Assembly: GCF_905475395.1 (NCBI RefSeq)
Contig: NC_058337.1
Span: forward strand, 139,915,879-139,979,878
Direction of reading: 5' to 3'
Source: Chrysoperla carnea
Taxonomy: Eukaryota > Arthropoda > Insecta > Neuroptera > Chrysopidae
Length of the DNA: 64,000 nucleotides
Shown here: piece by piece, positions 53,005 to 64,000 of the stretch
Layout of the letters: each line of letters starts with the position of its first letter
How positions within the stretch are numbered: the first letter of the stretch is position 1
The notes under the pieces: model-generated
What the model was told of the DNA's origin: nothing
Seen by the model: only the letters and a program-made list of their open reading frames with translations
Database searches by the model: none
Made by a program: the position numbers and the translations under genes

Positions 53005-53929
53005 CGCCAATAAAAATTTTGACTCAAAAAGACTCGTAAACTTTTAATTTTCGACGTATTCAGTTTCTGGAAATTATTTATTATCTCAGCAATGTACTCT
53101 CAAATAGAATGTACTGGCAAAAAAATCTGAAAATCGACAAATTGAGTTATACGACTTTATGGCATGAAGCCCTCAATATATTAATAGATAGATACCTGTT
53201 TTATCGACAAAGTCAAACATATGTACGCAAAACTGTGATACTTGAAGTACACACTATGTTGAACTGATTTAATAAAAAAAAAACACTTTTGAACGTACAA
53301 ACTATTCTTTTAATGAGCTAAAAAGTATGCATGGCATAGTTTGCAAATTGAATAAAAATATAATATATTATATTTAGTTAATATGAACTTTTCAATGTTA
53401 AAAATATAGGTTACATATCATAATAAAAATATTCATTTTTGTCCTTTTCTATTAAAAATAATTTTTTACATTACAATCATTAATTTTATTTAATTGGATT
53501 GATAACTGAAAAATATGATAAGAAGTAGCGAAACGTATAATTTTAATCAAATGAAATGATTGTAACATATTCAAAAAATATTGTTTAGATTTTTTAACGA
53601 TACTGTCTTTGTACATTTTTATTTCTATAAACTAGTTAATTTTTAAAAGCTTCATTTAAGCATGTTTATTTCAAAAAATTATTTATAAAAGTTTTTAAAA
53701 CTGTTTATAAGAAGATAACTTTTTGATTTTTTTGAAAATAGAAAAATGGAAGGTATACTAAGGGAATACTTAGAAAGTTAAAAAGGAGTAGGGAAAAATT
53801 ATAGGAAGGGAGAGATATGCAACTAAGACTGGCTTAGTTATAGGAACAAATAACGTTAATATTTCGAAAATTTCAAAACAATTATTTGATTTTAATTTAT
53901 ATTATCATTTTTATTATAATACTAGAGTG

Positions 53930-54190
53930 ATACCCACTAGCTTCGCTGGGTTTAAAAGTAAAGATTGATAAAGCATACTCTCGCTTACCGCCTTTCTATA
54001 ACACTCGAAATAATGGTAAGGATTGTTTTACACAGGTAAAATATATGTATGGTTTTCTATTTTTTTAAATGTATAATAGTCGTAATTATTCATTGAGTAT
54101 ATCAGAAAAGATGGCCGTGAAATATTTTATATTGACTATTTTTACAGAAATCTGTAATTTATGGTAATGTCAAATTAAATTAATTTTAAA
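53930..54190 (+). repeat. Repeat family E, copy 1
   Basis: Begins 'agtgatacccactagcttcg' with 'ctgggtttaaa' and contains 'cgaaataatggtaag', 'cagaaaagatggccgtgaaa' and 'gaaatctgtaatttatgg'. An inverted partner lies at 57568-57815. Confidence 0.85.
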
Positions 54191-54519
54191 ATTTTTAATT
54201 TTTATTAATATATCTTTATAAATTATATCTCATGTGTTATTCTGAAGTATGAGCTATATTTCTGTACAGTTTCAAAACCATTCGCTAGTTTTAGCGTGAA
54301 AGCGTAACAAACAAACATGCTTACTTTCGCATTTATAATATATAGATTTATAATATATTTAGTCTATTAAGTATTCATAGACGTACCCAACTTTAAGCTC
54401 AGGGAATGGCGGGGGTAAAGCAAGAATTATTGGTCTATTTCATAAATCCAACAGTTTTTTTTTTGGAAAAAACACATATTTATCCAACTAAGTCAATAGG
54501 GAATATTCATGAAACTCAA

Positions 54520-54858
54520 ATTTGGTTCAAATATTTTTTTTCCTTAACTTTATTTGCTTAAAATTTTAACTAAACCATTATTTTAGTAATTAATATCTTT
54601 TTAATTACTTAAAATTAATTAATAAAAGTACAAATTCAGAGGAGAGAAATTCAAATTTCTAAAACGGAAATTCAAATTTTAATAAGCACGTCACGTAGTA
54701 GTATTTGGCTTGTCAGATTTGTTTGACATACTGTATGGTATTAATTACTTATATTTTGTATGGTATTACATTGAGTTTTATATTATTCTACGGCTTTTTA
54801 TTAGAAAACTTAATAATAATGTGTGTAAATTCTGTGTTCTAAATTTATTTTTTAAAGT
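54520..54858 (+). repeat. Repeat family C, copy 2
   Basis: Direct copy of 37553-37865, with a 30-bp difference near its start. Confidence 0.85.
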
Positions 54859-56284
54859 GTATATTATCCATTAGCAAGACAACAACCTAACGAAGAGCGT
54901 TTCTTAAAAAAAAAATTTCTTTTTTTTTAGCTATAATTATTTTTTTATTTCACAGTTTAATCGTTATATACGCTTATTGCTCAAACTGGACGTTCTAGCA
55001 ATCACCGTATTTCATAATTTACTATAAAACATATAAAACGTATGAGTTTGCGATAGCTTCTCAACAAATAATTTATAACACGCATACGAGTATAGAGTAA
55101 GATCAAAATTGTTTTAAAAATAGGCGCTTTATAGCCAGTAATAATAACAATCCTTTTAAATAATTTAATACCGCGTTAACCTCATTTTGTTGTACACAAA
55201 TTTATATTATAAACTACATAAGAGAGAGTGTTGTACCTGGGATACACATTTACATTTATTTGTGTTTTTAAGTCATTAAAGCCAATTAAAATAGTCATAA
55301 TTAAATATTTTAATTGACTGGGTGTGGAGTTCCTATGGGTTTAATTTTTACCAAATTATGATGAAACAATGGTACAGTATGTTGTTTGATTCAAAACACA
55401 CGACAATGTGTTTTATCAATGTCGTCAACATTTGTAAATACCTGAACAACAGTAAAACAATTTTATTTTGAAATTCTAAAGCATCTTATTTCTATTTTAC
55501 TTGATGATCAATGCCAATGAATTATCATTATTTCGAAAGTTTTCCTTCTTGAATGAATAATCCTTGTTTTTAAATAACGGTTTTCTCATAGATAATAATA
55601 ACCTGTGGATTCGTTAAACTGCGTCACTCAAAGAAAAAGACAGAGGGTTATCGCTTTTCATGACGACAACGGGGAGCTTCAAGGGAACATGGCGTTCGCA
55701 ATTCATTGTCAGTTTCATTTCACTTTTAATCGAAGCTTGTTTGTTAAATTGTTGATTATTTATTAGGTGATGTATAAATTGTGTTGTTATATATTTTTAA
55801 GAGCTTGGGCAAAATTTGTTATAGCGTAAAAAGGGGCCAAAAAAACTTTAGAAAAAAATTGTATCCATGGTACTACACATTACCTTAATAGAATAGATAC
55901 TCTCCGTTCGTATTCTTTTGTAATATATTTACATGATCGTAAAAATATGTTCGATAGATATATATTTCTTTGCCAATAAATTATCAATACTTATCAAGTT
56001 TATATTTTATTATTAGCTGTAAATATATACAAAAGTACTTTAAAAAATCCAATTTTATAAATATGTGTATATATTATCATCAAACTGTATGTATACTGTG
56101 TCTATGTTCTAGACATGGAGTTACATGATGGTTTTAACAGGGTCAATCTATATTCAGTTTTTGTAAGTAGTTTACATTTTGAATTGTGTATGGGCTGATA
56201 AGATATTTGTGCCATCTATTGACAAAAACTATAAATAATTGGGGAGAGTTAAAACAAATGAACATATTATGTCAAAAATTATAT

Positions 56285-56829
56285 TAAAACAAGTGAAAAC
56301 AAACAATTGACTGAGTTAATTGTTGAAATACCATGCATAGTCAGTGTTGATTTCTTTATCACGTTACACATACAAACATGTGACACATACATAACTGATA
56401 ATCAAGTATAGTACATATTATAAAATTTCCGCCTAATTGGCGCCCTCACGGGTAAACAGTGATGTTTACGAAAAAATGTTTCAAAAAAAAGTTTAATTTT
56501 TGATAAGGAACATTTTTTATATTTAAACTTTTGTTCTATCTCTAACGGTTTACAAGATGGGTCCTACGGACCCAAGACCCAATTGACCTATGATGCTCAT
56601 TTACAAACTTGACCTCACTTTTTACGTCCTGAGTACGCTGTAAAAATTTCAGCTCGATATCTTTTTTCGTTTTTGAGTTATCGTGTCCACAGACGGACGG
56701 ACGGACAACCGGAAATGGACTACTAAGGTGATTTTATGAACACCTACGACCAAATTTTTTTCCTAGCATCATTATTTTTAAGCGTTACAAACTTGGGACT
56801 GAACTTAATATACTATGTACATGGTATAA
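56285..56829 (+). repeat. Repeat family A, copy 11 (full length)
   Basis: The best preserved copy: 'acaagtgaaaacaaacaatt', TACCATGCATAG, 'gtttacaagatgggtcctac', GGACGGACGGAC, 'tgatgctcatttac', and end 'tgtacatggtataa'. Confidence 0.85.
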
Positions 56830-57567
56830 TTAGTTATCACACTCTTTAAAAAGGGAATTTTAGGTATGTTTTATGTTTTTAAGAAAAAAAGTATTGAAAT
56901 TTTACATTATTAAAAACAAAAGAATGTCATATGAAAAAAAACAGTTCAGATTAAACCCTTAAATAGTGGTAATAATACTTATAAATATTTTGATTAAAAT
57001 GTATTAGTTTTTGACGCCTTTACAATATTTTTAGAACCCTTTTTTACGTTTACGTCATACAAATTGCCTAGTTGAGTAGAGGACTAATCACGTGACGGCC
57101 GGACTACTTTAAACACAAATTATGTTCAAAAGTTTAGAACACTTACTTTTCTAATACAACTGTAACCATCAAAAAATGTTAATAGTTAAAATGTTAAGTT
57201 AAAGTCTTACACATGAGAAGGCAACACCGGATGGAATAACATTTGAAAAATTAGTAGTTTACAAGAAAAATAAATTATAAAGTTTTATAGATCAACTAGT
57301 ATTTTTAAATTGTATATTCAAGTAAATTGAAAACTTTTTACTACTCAATAAGTAGATTTATATTGTACAAATTTTTATCCAATACTTATTGCAATTTTTC
57401 AATTTATATACTATAATATGGATGTATTATACATAAAAACCTTCCTCTTGAATCACTCTATCTATTAAAAAACCGCATCAAAATCCGTTGCGTAGTTTCA
57501 AAGATTTAAGCGTACAAAGGGACATAGGGACAGAAAAAGCGACTTTGTTTTATACTATGTAGTGATT

Positions 57568-57815
57568 ACCATAAATTACAGATTTCTGTAAAAATAGTCA
57601 ATATAAAATATTTCATGGCCATCTTTTCTGATATACTCAATAAATAATTACGACTATTATACATTTAAATAAATTGAAAACCATACATATATTTTACCTG
57701 TGTAAAACAATTTTTACCATTATTTCGAGTGTTATAGAAGGGGGATATGCGAGAGCAATCTTTATCAATTTTTACATTTAAGCCCAGCGAAGCGGGTGGG
57801 TATCACTCTAGTATT
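57568..57815 (-). repeat. Repeat family E, copy 2 (inverted)
   Basis: Reverse complement of 53930-54190, ending 'aagcccagcgaagcgggtgg' and 'gtatcactct'. Confidence 0.85.
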
Positions 57816-58235
57816 ATATATATTCATCCAATATAAACAGAGTATATATGAAATTTATTGAATAGTTGACAGGTTAATTATATCGATATCAACATTTAAA
57901 CTTGGCTAGGTGTATTTTCGAATATCATATTAAATTCACTGATAATTTTATATCAGTTAGCAGTAACCTAGATTTATCATAATATATAACAGAAATCATA
58001 ACAAACCCCTGTTTATTTCGAGCTAGATTTTAATCTGTATACTGAAGTCATGTGAAGCTTTACTACTAAATTTTTCAAAACTGAAATAAAAGTATCTTTT
58101 TCAAAAATTTTGATCGAAGTCTAATTTGCGATTTTCCGAGAGGTTATGGAAAATGAAATTTTTCCAGCTTTTCTGTTAATTTGACTTTATTTCGAGTCGA
58201 TCGGTAAAAATCCCATCTTTGAAGCATGTATTCGC

Positions 58236-58555
58236 TGTGTGCGTAGTCATGGTAGGGACAATAAAATCGAGGGGTGTTACGATTAATTTGCAATTCTTTA
58301 CATGTTAATGATTAATTTGCAATTCTTTACATGTTAATGTAAAGTATCAAATTAAAATTATTGAAAAACACTAATTAATTAAACTTAATGCATTAAAAAT
58401 TGTGAAAATAAGAAATCAAATTGCACAAATATTATTTTTTAAATGTAAATTATCTTAACTATTTATTTAAATTTGTGAGACAATATTATTAAATTTTCAA
58501 TGTAAGTCATAAATGCAATCCATAAAACGCCTCTTATAAAACTCACCCACAAAAA
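58236..58555 (+). repeat. Repeat family D, copy 2
   Basis: As 51874-52230, with an internal tandem duplication of 'gattaatttgcaattcttta' (about 58282 and 58310). Confidence 0.85.
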
Positions 58556-59067
58556 TCGTTACTGTTAGTACTTAAAGTGCAACAAGGCCCAAATTTTTTA
58601 GAGCTTTAAACTACAAACAAAAATTAAATTCATATTAAAAATCTGATTTTTTCATAGACTTTTTGAGGGATGAAAATCGTAAAAATCACGTTTTGGTGGT
58701 AATGTTGCTAAAATTTAAAAGTAGCTTGGGAGTTTAAGTTAGACAGTGAAACAGTGCACACATAAATTATTGTTGTATTTAAACTTAATAAAAAAATTTT
58801 TACATCAATCACTACTAATACTGACGTGAAAGATACACACCTAACTAATACATATAAAACATTACACCTATATTATATCTACTCACCTTGAGTGAGTAGA
58901 TCACAACAAATTGTATAACAATTTATATGTATAAATTAAAAACAATTTATATTAAAAACAAATTATTTAATTCAAAAAATCATAGAAATAAAAAAAAAAA
59001 AAAAAAAATAAAATCATACTAACTGAATAAGTTACAATATACACCACATACACTGAAAACACTCAAT

Positions 59068-60474
59068 ATGGAATCAAAAAATCAACAAAATACCCAAATC
59101 AACAACCAAAACGCAGTATCATATTCAAATATTTTAAAAACAGAATCCTACCCAACCAAACACCAAGCTATCATAATTCAGAAAATAGACAACATAGAAT
59201 TTACGGAACACATAATAGCTCTACGTAACATTCTACCTTTAAATCAAATCACGGATGCATATCCCATGAGCCTCGGTAGAATCTGTGTATACCTGAAAAC
59301 AAAAGAACTTGCGGATGAAATAACTGAAAATCACAAACAAATTGATATAAAAGGACACCAAGCAACATTGAGAAAACTAGTTACACCTACAAAAAGACTG
59401 ATGATCAGTGTCCCAGCAAATATACCAAATAATGTATTGGTGGACCACCTTACACGTAATAGCATAAAAATAACTTCACCTATAACTAGAGTAAAACTGG
59501 CAAATCCCGAACTAATACACATTAACAGCGGTAGAAGACAAACGTATTACCTTCCACAAGATGAAAAACCCATACCTGACTCAATAACTGTAGACTATGA
59601 CAATGAAACCCATCGAATATTTTTGAGTACTGAAAAATGTGAAATATGCAACAAACACGGACACACAAAAGATCGATGCAGAAATGCACAAATGGAAAAT
59701 TCGATTCAAAACCAACAAACACTAAATTTACATGAACATAACAACAAAATCCCAGATGAGACAGAAACAAATACAAGAAAACGAACGCACACCGACAATA
59801 GTAGTAACCAAGAAACAGATAACGAGCAATATACAACACAAATCTCAAACCCACCAAAAAAAGTAATAATCGAACAAAATAAATCTATCAGTCAAACACT
59901 AGACAACAACAAAACAGACAATTTAAACACTCTAAAAACCTCCCAAAACGAATCACCAACTAAAAATTTAAACACCCATCAGCAAATACACAGCCAAACA
60001 ACTACAACCGAATTACCTACACATCAATCGACAACAGCCTTACAACAGATATCAAAAGCAGATAATACAACCAAAAAACAAAACACAACCATAGATGAAA
60101 AACATGACGAAAAAATAATTCCAACAACACCAAATGCCTACTCACAAAACTCAAATGAAAAAAAATCAAACAAAGAAAAACAAACGCTCATCCAACTAAT
60201 TGACAACATTAAACAAAGTATATTAGATCAACCAGACAAATTTTTACTCAGCTTCGAACAGATCAAAAATTTCCTGACTGAATCATATGGAAAACAAAAC
60301 ATTTCCCCCATCATAAACAAATACACGGACTCCACCGACGACCTTATACATATGTTTAACGATATATACAACTTATTCAATGATAGTTTATCCAAACAAT
60401 TAACAAAAAAATTAATTATAAAAATATCAAAACACACCAAAACTATAGAAACTTCTGATCCAGACAGTAATTAA
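59068..60474 (+). CDS. LINE ORF1 (Gag-like, CCHC zinc knuckle)
   Basis: 468 aa, the RNA-binding Gag-like protein of an I/Jockey-type LINE that coats the element RNA. The N-terminal ~190 residues form a compact domain (IIIQKIDNIEFTEHI, MISVPANIPNNVL, ITRVKLANPELIH) ending in a CCHC knuckle, CEICNKHGHTKDRC, near residue 192. The rest is low-complexity, rich in Asn, Thr, Gln and Lys, with a short helical C-terminus. The coding strand is extremely A-rich. ORF2 follows after 36 nt, as in two-ORF LINEs. The frame is intact. Confidence 0.88.
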   Translation: MESKNQQNTQINNQNAVSYSNILKTESYPTKHQAIIIQKIDNIEFTEHIIALRNILPLNQITDAYPMSLGRICVYLKTKELADEITENHKQIDIKGHQATLRKLVTPTKRLMISVPANIPNNVLVDHLTRNSIKITSPITRVKLANPELIHINSGRRQTYYLPQDEKPIPDSITVDYDNETHRIFLSTEKCEICNKHGHTKDRCRNAQMENSIQNQQTLNLHEHNNKIPDETETNTRKRTHTDNSSNQETDNEQYTTQISNPPKKVIIEQNKSISQTLDNNKTDNLNTLKTSQNESPTKNLNTHQQIHSQTTTTELPTHQSTTALQQISKADNTTKKQNTTIDEKHDEKIIPTTPNAYSQNSNEKKSNKEKQTLIQLIDNIKQSILDQPDKFLLSFEQIKNFLTESYGKQNISPIINKYTDSTDDLIHMFNDIYNLFNDSLSKQLTKKLIIKISKHTKTIETSDPDSN

Positions 60475-60510
60475 ACACACATATAACAACAACAAAAAAA
60501 ACAAACAAAC

Positions 60511-63500
60511 ATGAATAATACCATAATACAATGGAATGTCAATGGCTACTTTAGACGACAGAGTGAAATAAAACAACTTTTAAGAAAATTTCAAAATAAA
60601 ATTCTTTGTTTACAAGAAACACATTTTTTAGAGAAACACAAAACATATCTTAATAATTACAATTGCTACAGGTATGACTATTTGGATGGTGATATCGCAT
60701 CTGGAGGGGTAGCCACCTTTATCCACAAATCAATACACTCCAAAATATTAAACATCCACACAAACCTACAATCCATAACAACAGAGGTTTTCATAACCCA
60801 AAACAGAAAAATTTCTATCTGCAATATATACATACCTCCACATACAAACTTTCAAACGGCAGACATCCAAAACATTATCAATCAACTACCTAGACCATTC
60901 ATACTCTTGGGTGATTTGAATACCCACATGATATCTATTGGAAGCTGTTCAACTAACATTAGAGGCGCCATGGTAGAAAAACTATTTTTCGACAATAACG
61001 ATATCGTGATATTAAATAACGGCAAACCCACACATTTTTCCGTATCTACAGGATCCTTCTCGGCAATTGACCTTTCAATAGCATCGATGAGTCTAGCAAG
61101 TGAAATAATCTGGGATGTACATGAAGATCTTTGCAGCAGTGATCACTTCCCAATAATGATCAGTTTTTTAAATTGTGACATCTCTACACTCTTTGAACGC
61201 TATAGACTCGACAAAGCTGACTGGTCCCAATATTATATATTAACCAAAATTGACTCTGACATGAACACCACTAATGCAAAATTAAGTAATTTAAATAGAT
61301 TAATATACGACGCTGTAGATAAAACAGTCCCAAAAATAGCATATAGCCAAAAAAATTTCCAAGTACCATGGTGGTCCCATCATATACGTGAACTGATTAA
61401 ACAAAGAAAACGAGCCTTACGGAAGTACAAAAAGACAAATAACCTAGCTGATCTCATAAATTTCAAAAAGGCAAGAGCAATAGCCCGCAGGGAAATCCAA
61501 GAACAAAAGCACATCAAATGGAAAGAATTCATCCAATCAATAAGCAGTGACTCTCCTGATAAAGATATATGGAACGGAATCAGAAGGATACAAACTGGCA
61601 AAAATAAACCTGACACGATAAGTTCAATAAATATCGATGGAATCACTATTACAGATCCTAAACTCATAGCAAATAAATTTGCCGAATATTTTGCAAGTAT
61701 ATCAAAACCACCAGATGATGACATATCAAATCACAACCGTCAAATATTCAACCCAACACTTCCCACAGAAAATGACGAAAATTTTCATATAAATGAATTT
61801 GATACAGCACTAAATGAAATAAAACCAACAACTCCAGGTCCCGATAACATATATGTGCCTTTGATTCAAAATTTGCACCCTTCTGCCAAGCAGTATCTAT
61901 TTGAAATATACAACAAAATATGGATGGAACACAAGATACCTGACGAATGGAAACAAGCCATCATAATACCTATTTGTAAACCAAACAGAAATGGTAAAAT
62001 CATCTCCAATTACAGACCCATTTCTCTCACCAATCATATGTGTAAAATCATGGAAAAAATGGTCTCAAAAAGATTAACGTGGATCTTAGAAAAAAACAAC
62101 TTGATTTCACCAAATCAATTTGGCTTCAGACAAAATAGATCAACTTTAGATTGCCTCACCATATTGGACACTCAAATAAAAAATTCATTTGCATGTAAGC
62201 AAAATCTTGATGCAATCTTTATTGACCTTGAAAAAGCTTTTGATAAAACGAACAGAATCAAAATTCTAACTACACTACATTCATGGGGGCTACGTGGTAA
62301 TTTACCTTTGTTTATAGAAAACTTTATGACAAACAGAACCTTTATAGTTAAAATACAAAATCATTATTCAAACATCTATAAATTGGAAAATGGTATCCCA
62401 CAGGGATCTGTTTTATCAGCTATCCTATTTAATATTGCTATAAACGACATAATCGACACTATTCCGAAACCAGTACAGACAATCATTTACGCTGATGATA
62501 TTGTAATCTACATCAATACAGCCAACGGAGCATACGCACAAAAATGCTTACAAAAAGCTATCAACAATATCTACGATTGGACTACAAACAATGGATTAAA
62601 GATATCTACCACGAAGACCAAATATATGTCCTTTCATAAATATAAACAACACAATTTAAATCTAAAAATAAAAAATGAAATCATACAAAGCTCTGATCAT
62701 CACTACTTCTTGGGATTAATCTTTGATAAAAAATTAACTTGGAAACAACATTTAACTGAACTAAAAGCAACATGTATTAAAAAAATGAATATCCTAAAAG
62801 TACTCTCAATGAAAAACACGGGATCAGATCGTAAAACACTAAGGAAAGTCTACAAATCAATCATTCTATCCAAAATTGACTATGGATGCATAATATACAA
62901 TACCGCAAAACCAACAAATTTGAAAATCTTAGATACTGTTCATAATGCATGTTTACGAATAGTGAGCGGCTCATATTACACCACACCCATTAATAGTCTA
63001 CTGTGTGAAATGGGAGAAACAAACCTAAACATAAGAAGAAAATACCTAACTATCAAATATTTCGTCAAACTTTTGGAAAGAAATCTTCCTAAATTTAACA
63101 AAATCCTGACTACCAATCCATACACACATCTATTTCAACAAAAAAAACTACCTCTTCCAATTTACCTTAATGCCAAAAATATACTAGAGGAATATAAAAT
63201 TCCCACAAATTCATTATGTAACATCCTTAATAAAACCAAAATGATTGACCAACCCCCTTGGAAACAAAGTAACATACAAATAAACTTATCTTTAAATACC
63301 TATAATAAAAATACAATTAGTGCTACCGAATTTAAACAACATTTTATTGAACTAATTAACACAAATTTTAAAAACTTTATTCAAATCTACACCGATGGCT
63401 CTAAAATCGAAAATTCAACCGCCTCTGCATTCACAATCAAAAATTCTATACATAAAATTAAACTAAACGCAATATGCAACAATTACACAGCTGAAGCCAT

Positions 63501-64000
63501 TGCCATCCTAACAGCACTTAAACACATTAAAAATAACGAACAAAAACATAATAATAAATATCTAATAATAAGTGACTCCCAAAGTGTTTTAAATGCCATC
63601 CAAAAGACTAGCCACAAAAACATGTCACCAATAATCACAAAAATAAAAAATCAATTTCTTTCGATTTGCAGTGAATATGAGTGTTCAATTGACTTCCTTT
63701 GGGCACCTAGTCATGTAGGTATTTTGGGCAACGAAATTGCTGATACAGCAGCAAAAGAAGGTCACTTCGATGGAGATCAATATAACAAAATACCTTCAAA
63801 CGACATCATATCTTATCTTAAATCATCAATATCCAAAAAAGAAGATAAAATATGGCAAAATACAACAAACAATAAATTAAGAGAAATTAAGACCACGACA
63901 ATACATTGGAACAGTTCTTATCAATCCAACAGGAAAAAAGAAGTTACTCTCACAAGACTTAGAAATGGACACACTAAATTAACCCACTCCTTCTTATTAA
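60511..64000 (+). CDS. LINE ORF2 polyprotein (endonuclease, RT, RNase H), 3' end beyond window
   Basis: I checked the frame from the ATG at 60511 to base 64000: 1163 codons without a stop. Domains in order: APE-type endonuclease (WNVNG near residue 8, Glu36 in QETH, GDLNTH with Asp135, SDHFP at 210-214); reverse transcriptase (PGPDNI, NYRPISLT, FGFRQNRST, DLEKAFD, GIPQGSVLS, catalytic YADD at 660-663, LGLIFDKKLTW); and an RNase H domain (YTDGSK at 960-965, AEAIAI, SDSQSVLNAI, ADTAAKEG near 1077). The presence of both CCHC ORF1 and RNase H indicates the I superfamily. It copies its RNA at a nicked target. All visible catalytic residues are present, so the copy could be active. Confidence 0.95.
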   Translation, partial: MNNTIIQWNVNGYFRRQSEIKQLLRKFQNKILCLQETHFLEKHKTYLNNYNCYRYDYLDGDIASGGVATFIHKSIHSKILNIHTNLQSITTEVFITQNRKISICNIYIPPHTNFQTADIQNIINQLPRPFILLGDLNTHMISIGSCSTNIRGAMVEKLFFDNNDIVILNNGKPTHFSVSTGSFSAIDLSIASMSLASEIIWDVHEDLCSSDHFPIMISFLNCDISTLFERYRLDKADWSQYYILTKIDSDMNTTNAKLSNLNRLIYDAVDKTVPKIAYSQKNFQVPWWSHHIRELIKQRKRALRKYKKTNNLADLINFKKARAIARREIQEQKHIKWKEFIQSISSDSPDKDIWNGIRRIQTGKNKPDTISSINIDGITITDPKLIANKFAEYFASISKPPDDDISNHNRQIFNPTLPTENDENFHINEFDTALNEIKPTTPGPDNIYVPLIQNLHPSAKQYLFEIYNKIWMEHKIPDEWKQAIIIPICKPNRNGKIISNYRPISLTNHMCKIMEKMVSKRLTWILEKNNLISPNQFGFRQNRSTLDCLTILDTQIKNSFACKQNLDAIFIDLEKAFDKTNRIKILTTLHSWGLRGNLPLFIENFMTNRTFIVKIQNHYSNIYKLENGIPQGSVLSAILFNIAINDIIDTIPKPVQTIIYADDIVIYINTANGAYAQKCLQKAINNIYDWTTNNGLKISTTKTKYMSFHKYKQHNLNLKIKNEIIQSSDHHYFLGLIFDKKLTWKQHLTELKATCIKKMNILKVLSMKNTGSDRKTLRKVYKSIILSKIDYGCIIYNTAKPTNLKILDTVHNACLRIVSGSYYTTPINSLLCEMGETNLNIRRKYLTIKYFVKLLERNLPKFNKILTTNPYTHLFQQKKLPLPIYLNAKNILEEYKIPTNSLCNILNKTKMIDQPPWKQSNIQINLSLNTYNKNTISATEFKQHFIELINTNFKNFIQIYTDGSKIENSTASAFTIKNSIHKIKLNAICNNYTAEAIAILTALKHIKNNEQKHNNKYLIISDSQSVLNAIQKTSHKNMSPIITKIKNQFLSICSEYECSIDFLWAPSHVGILGNEIADTAAKEGHFDGDQYNKIPSNDIISYLKSSISKKEDKIWQNTTNNKLREIKTTTIHWNSSYQSNRKKEVTLTRLRNGHTKLTHSFLL

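Larger units (their letters stand above)
51690..53180. mobile_element. Composite segment bounded by inverted AGGGCTTCATGCCAT ends
   Basis: AGGGCTTCATGCCAT begins at about 51693 and its complement ATGGCATGAAGCCCT lies at about 53159-53173. Both are bordered by ATATATTA, which fits an 8-bp hAT-type target duplication, although the right border has two extra bases (CA). Inside are a family D copy and two reversed family A fragments. No transposase. Confidence 0.5.
53181..56284. other. Intergenic with repeat families E and C
   Basis: No gene supported. A slightly GC-richer stretch around 55640-55720 ('gacgacaacggggagcttc', ATG at 55690, 'ttgtcagtttcat') could be part of an untranslated exon or promoter, without further evidence. 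Confidence 0.5.
56830..59067. other. Intergenic plus probable 5'UTR of the LINE
   Basis: Contains families E (57568-57815) and D (58236-58555). From about 58720 the strand becomes C/A-rich, like the LINE that follows, so the LINE 5'UTR probably starts there. Its exact 5' end is not definable without a second copy. Confidence 0.5.

Overview
The window is AT-rich, gene-poor eukaryotic DNA that looks like an insect genome. It has five perfect copies of the insect telomere unit (TTAGG, read here as AACCT), eukaryotic tRNA-Ser genes, tRNA-derived SINEs, a Ty3/gypsy fragment, an I/Jockey-type LINE and several families of short non-coding repeats. No bacterial gene, rRNA or CRISPR array is visible. 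I cannot name the species. Only one stretch looks like a possible host gene: a partial open frame on the minus strand at the left edge (1-352).

The centrepiece is 16629-27906, an 11,278-bp element of the Polinton/Maverick (adintovirus-like) class. It starts AG and ends CT, carries terminal inverted repeats of about 1.2-1.3 kb, and is flanked by a perfect 6-bp target-site duplication (TCTACT). It encodes a virion module: packaging ATPase, a protein with a parvovirus-type phospholipase A2 domain, an adenovirus-type cysteine protease, a minor capsid-like protein, a 59-aa small protein, a major capsid-like protein, and four uncharacterised proteins (one with a C2H2 zinc finger and a triplicated 65-aa repeat). 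I see no protein-primed DNA polymerase B and no retroviral-type integrase, although both termini and the duplication are intact. The protease frame has no ATG of its own upstream of its conserved N-terminal part. It lies in the -1 frame after a canonical slippery heptamer (A AAA AAC) placed directly before the phospholipase stop codon, which suggests programmed -1 frameshifting.

Layout: 1-13.9 kb is repeat-rich intergenic DNA (copies of an ~550-bp TACCATGTATA-ended repeat, hairpins). 13.9-16.0 kb is a 5'-truncated gypsy pol on the minus strand with a complete integrase. 16.6-27.9 kb is the Polinton-like element. 28.1-28.6 kb is a LINE 3' fragment. 31.0-33.3 kb has two opposite SINE copies, each with a perfect 15-16-bp target duplication. 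33.7-35.5 kb is a large inverted duplication carrying four tRNA-Ser genes or pseudogenes. 36-58 kb is a mosaic of short repeats, microsatellites, a 114-bp perfect palindrome, an 82-bp perfect inverted repeat and a TTAA-type MITE. 59.1-64.0 kb is a LINE with uninterrupted ORF1 and ORF2; ORF2 runs off the right edge.

Within the Polinton-like element the ATPase is transcribed away from the phospholipase gene across a short divergent promoter region. The capsid genes follow on the plus strand with very tight spacing. A small minus-strand gene with its own TATA box lies beside the right inverted repeat. The outer GC-rich parts of both inverted repeats carry clusters of CRE (TGACGTCA), CCAAT and YY1-like motifs.
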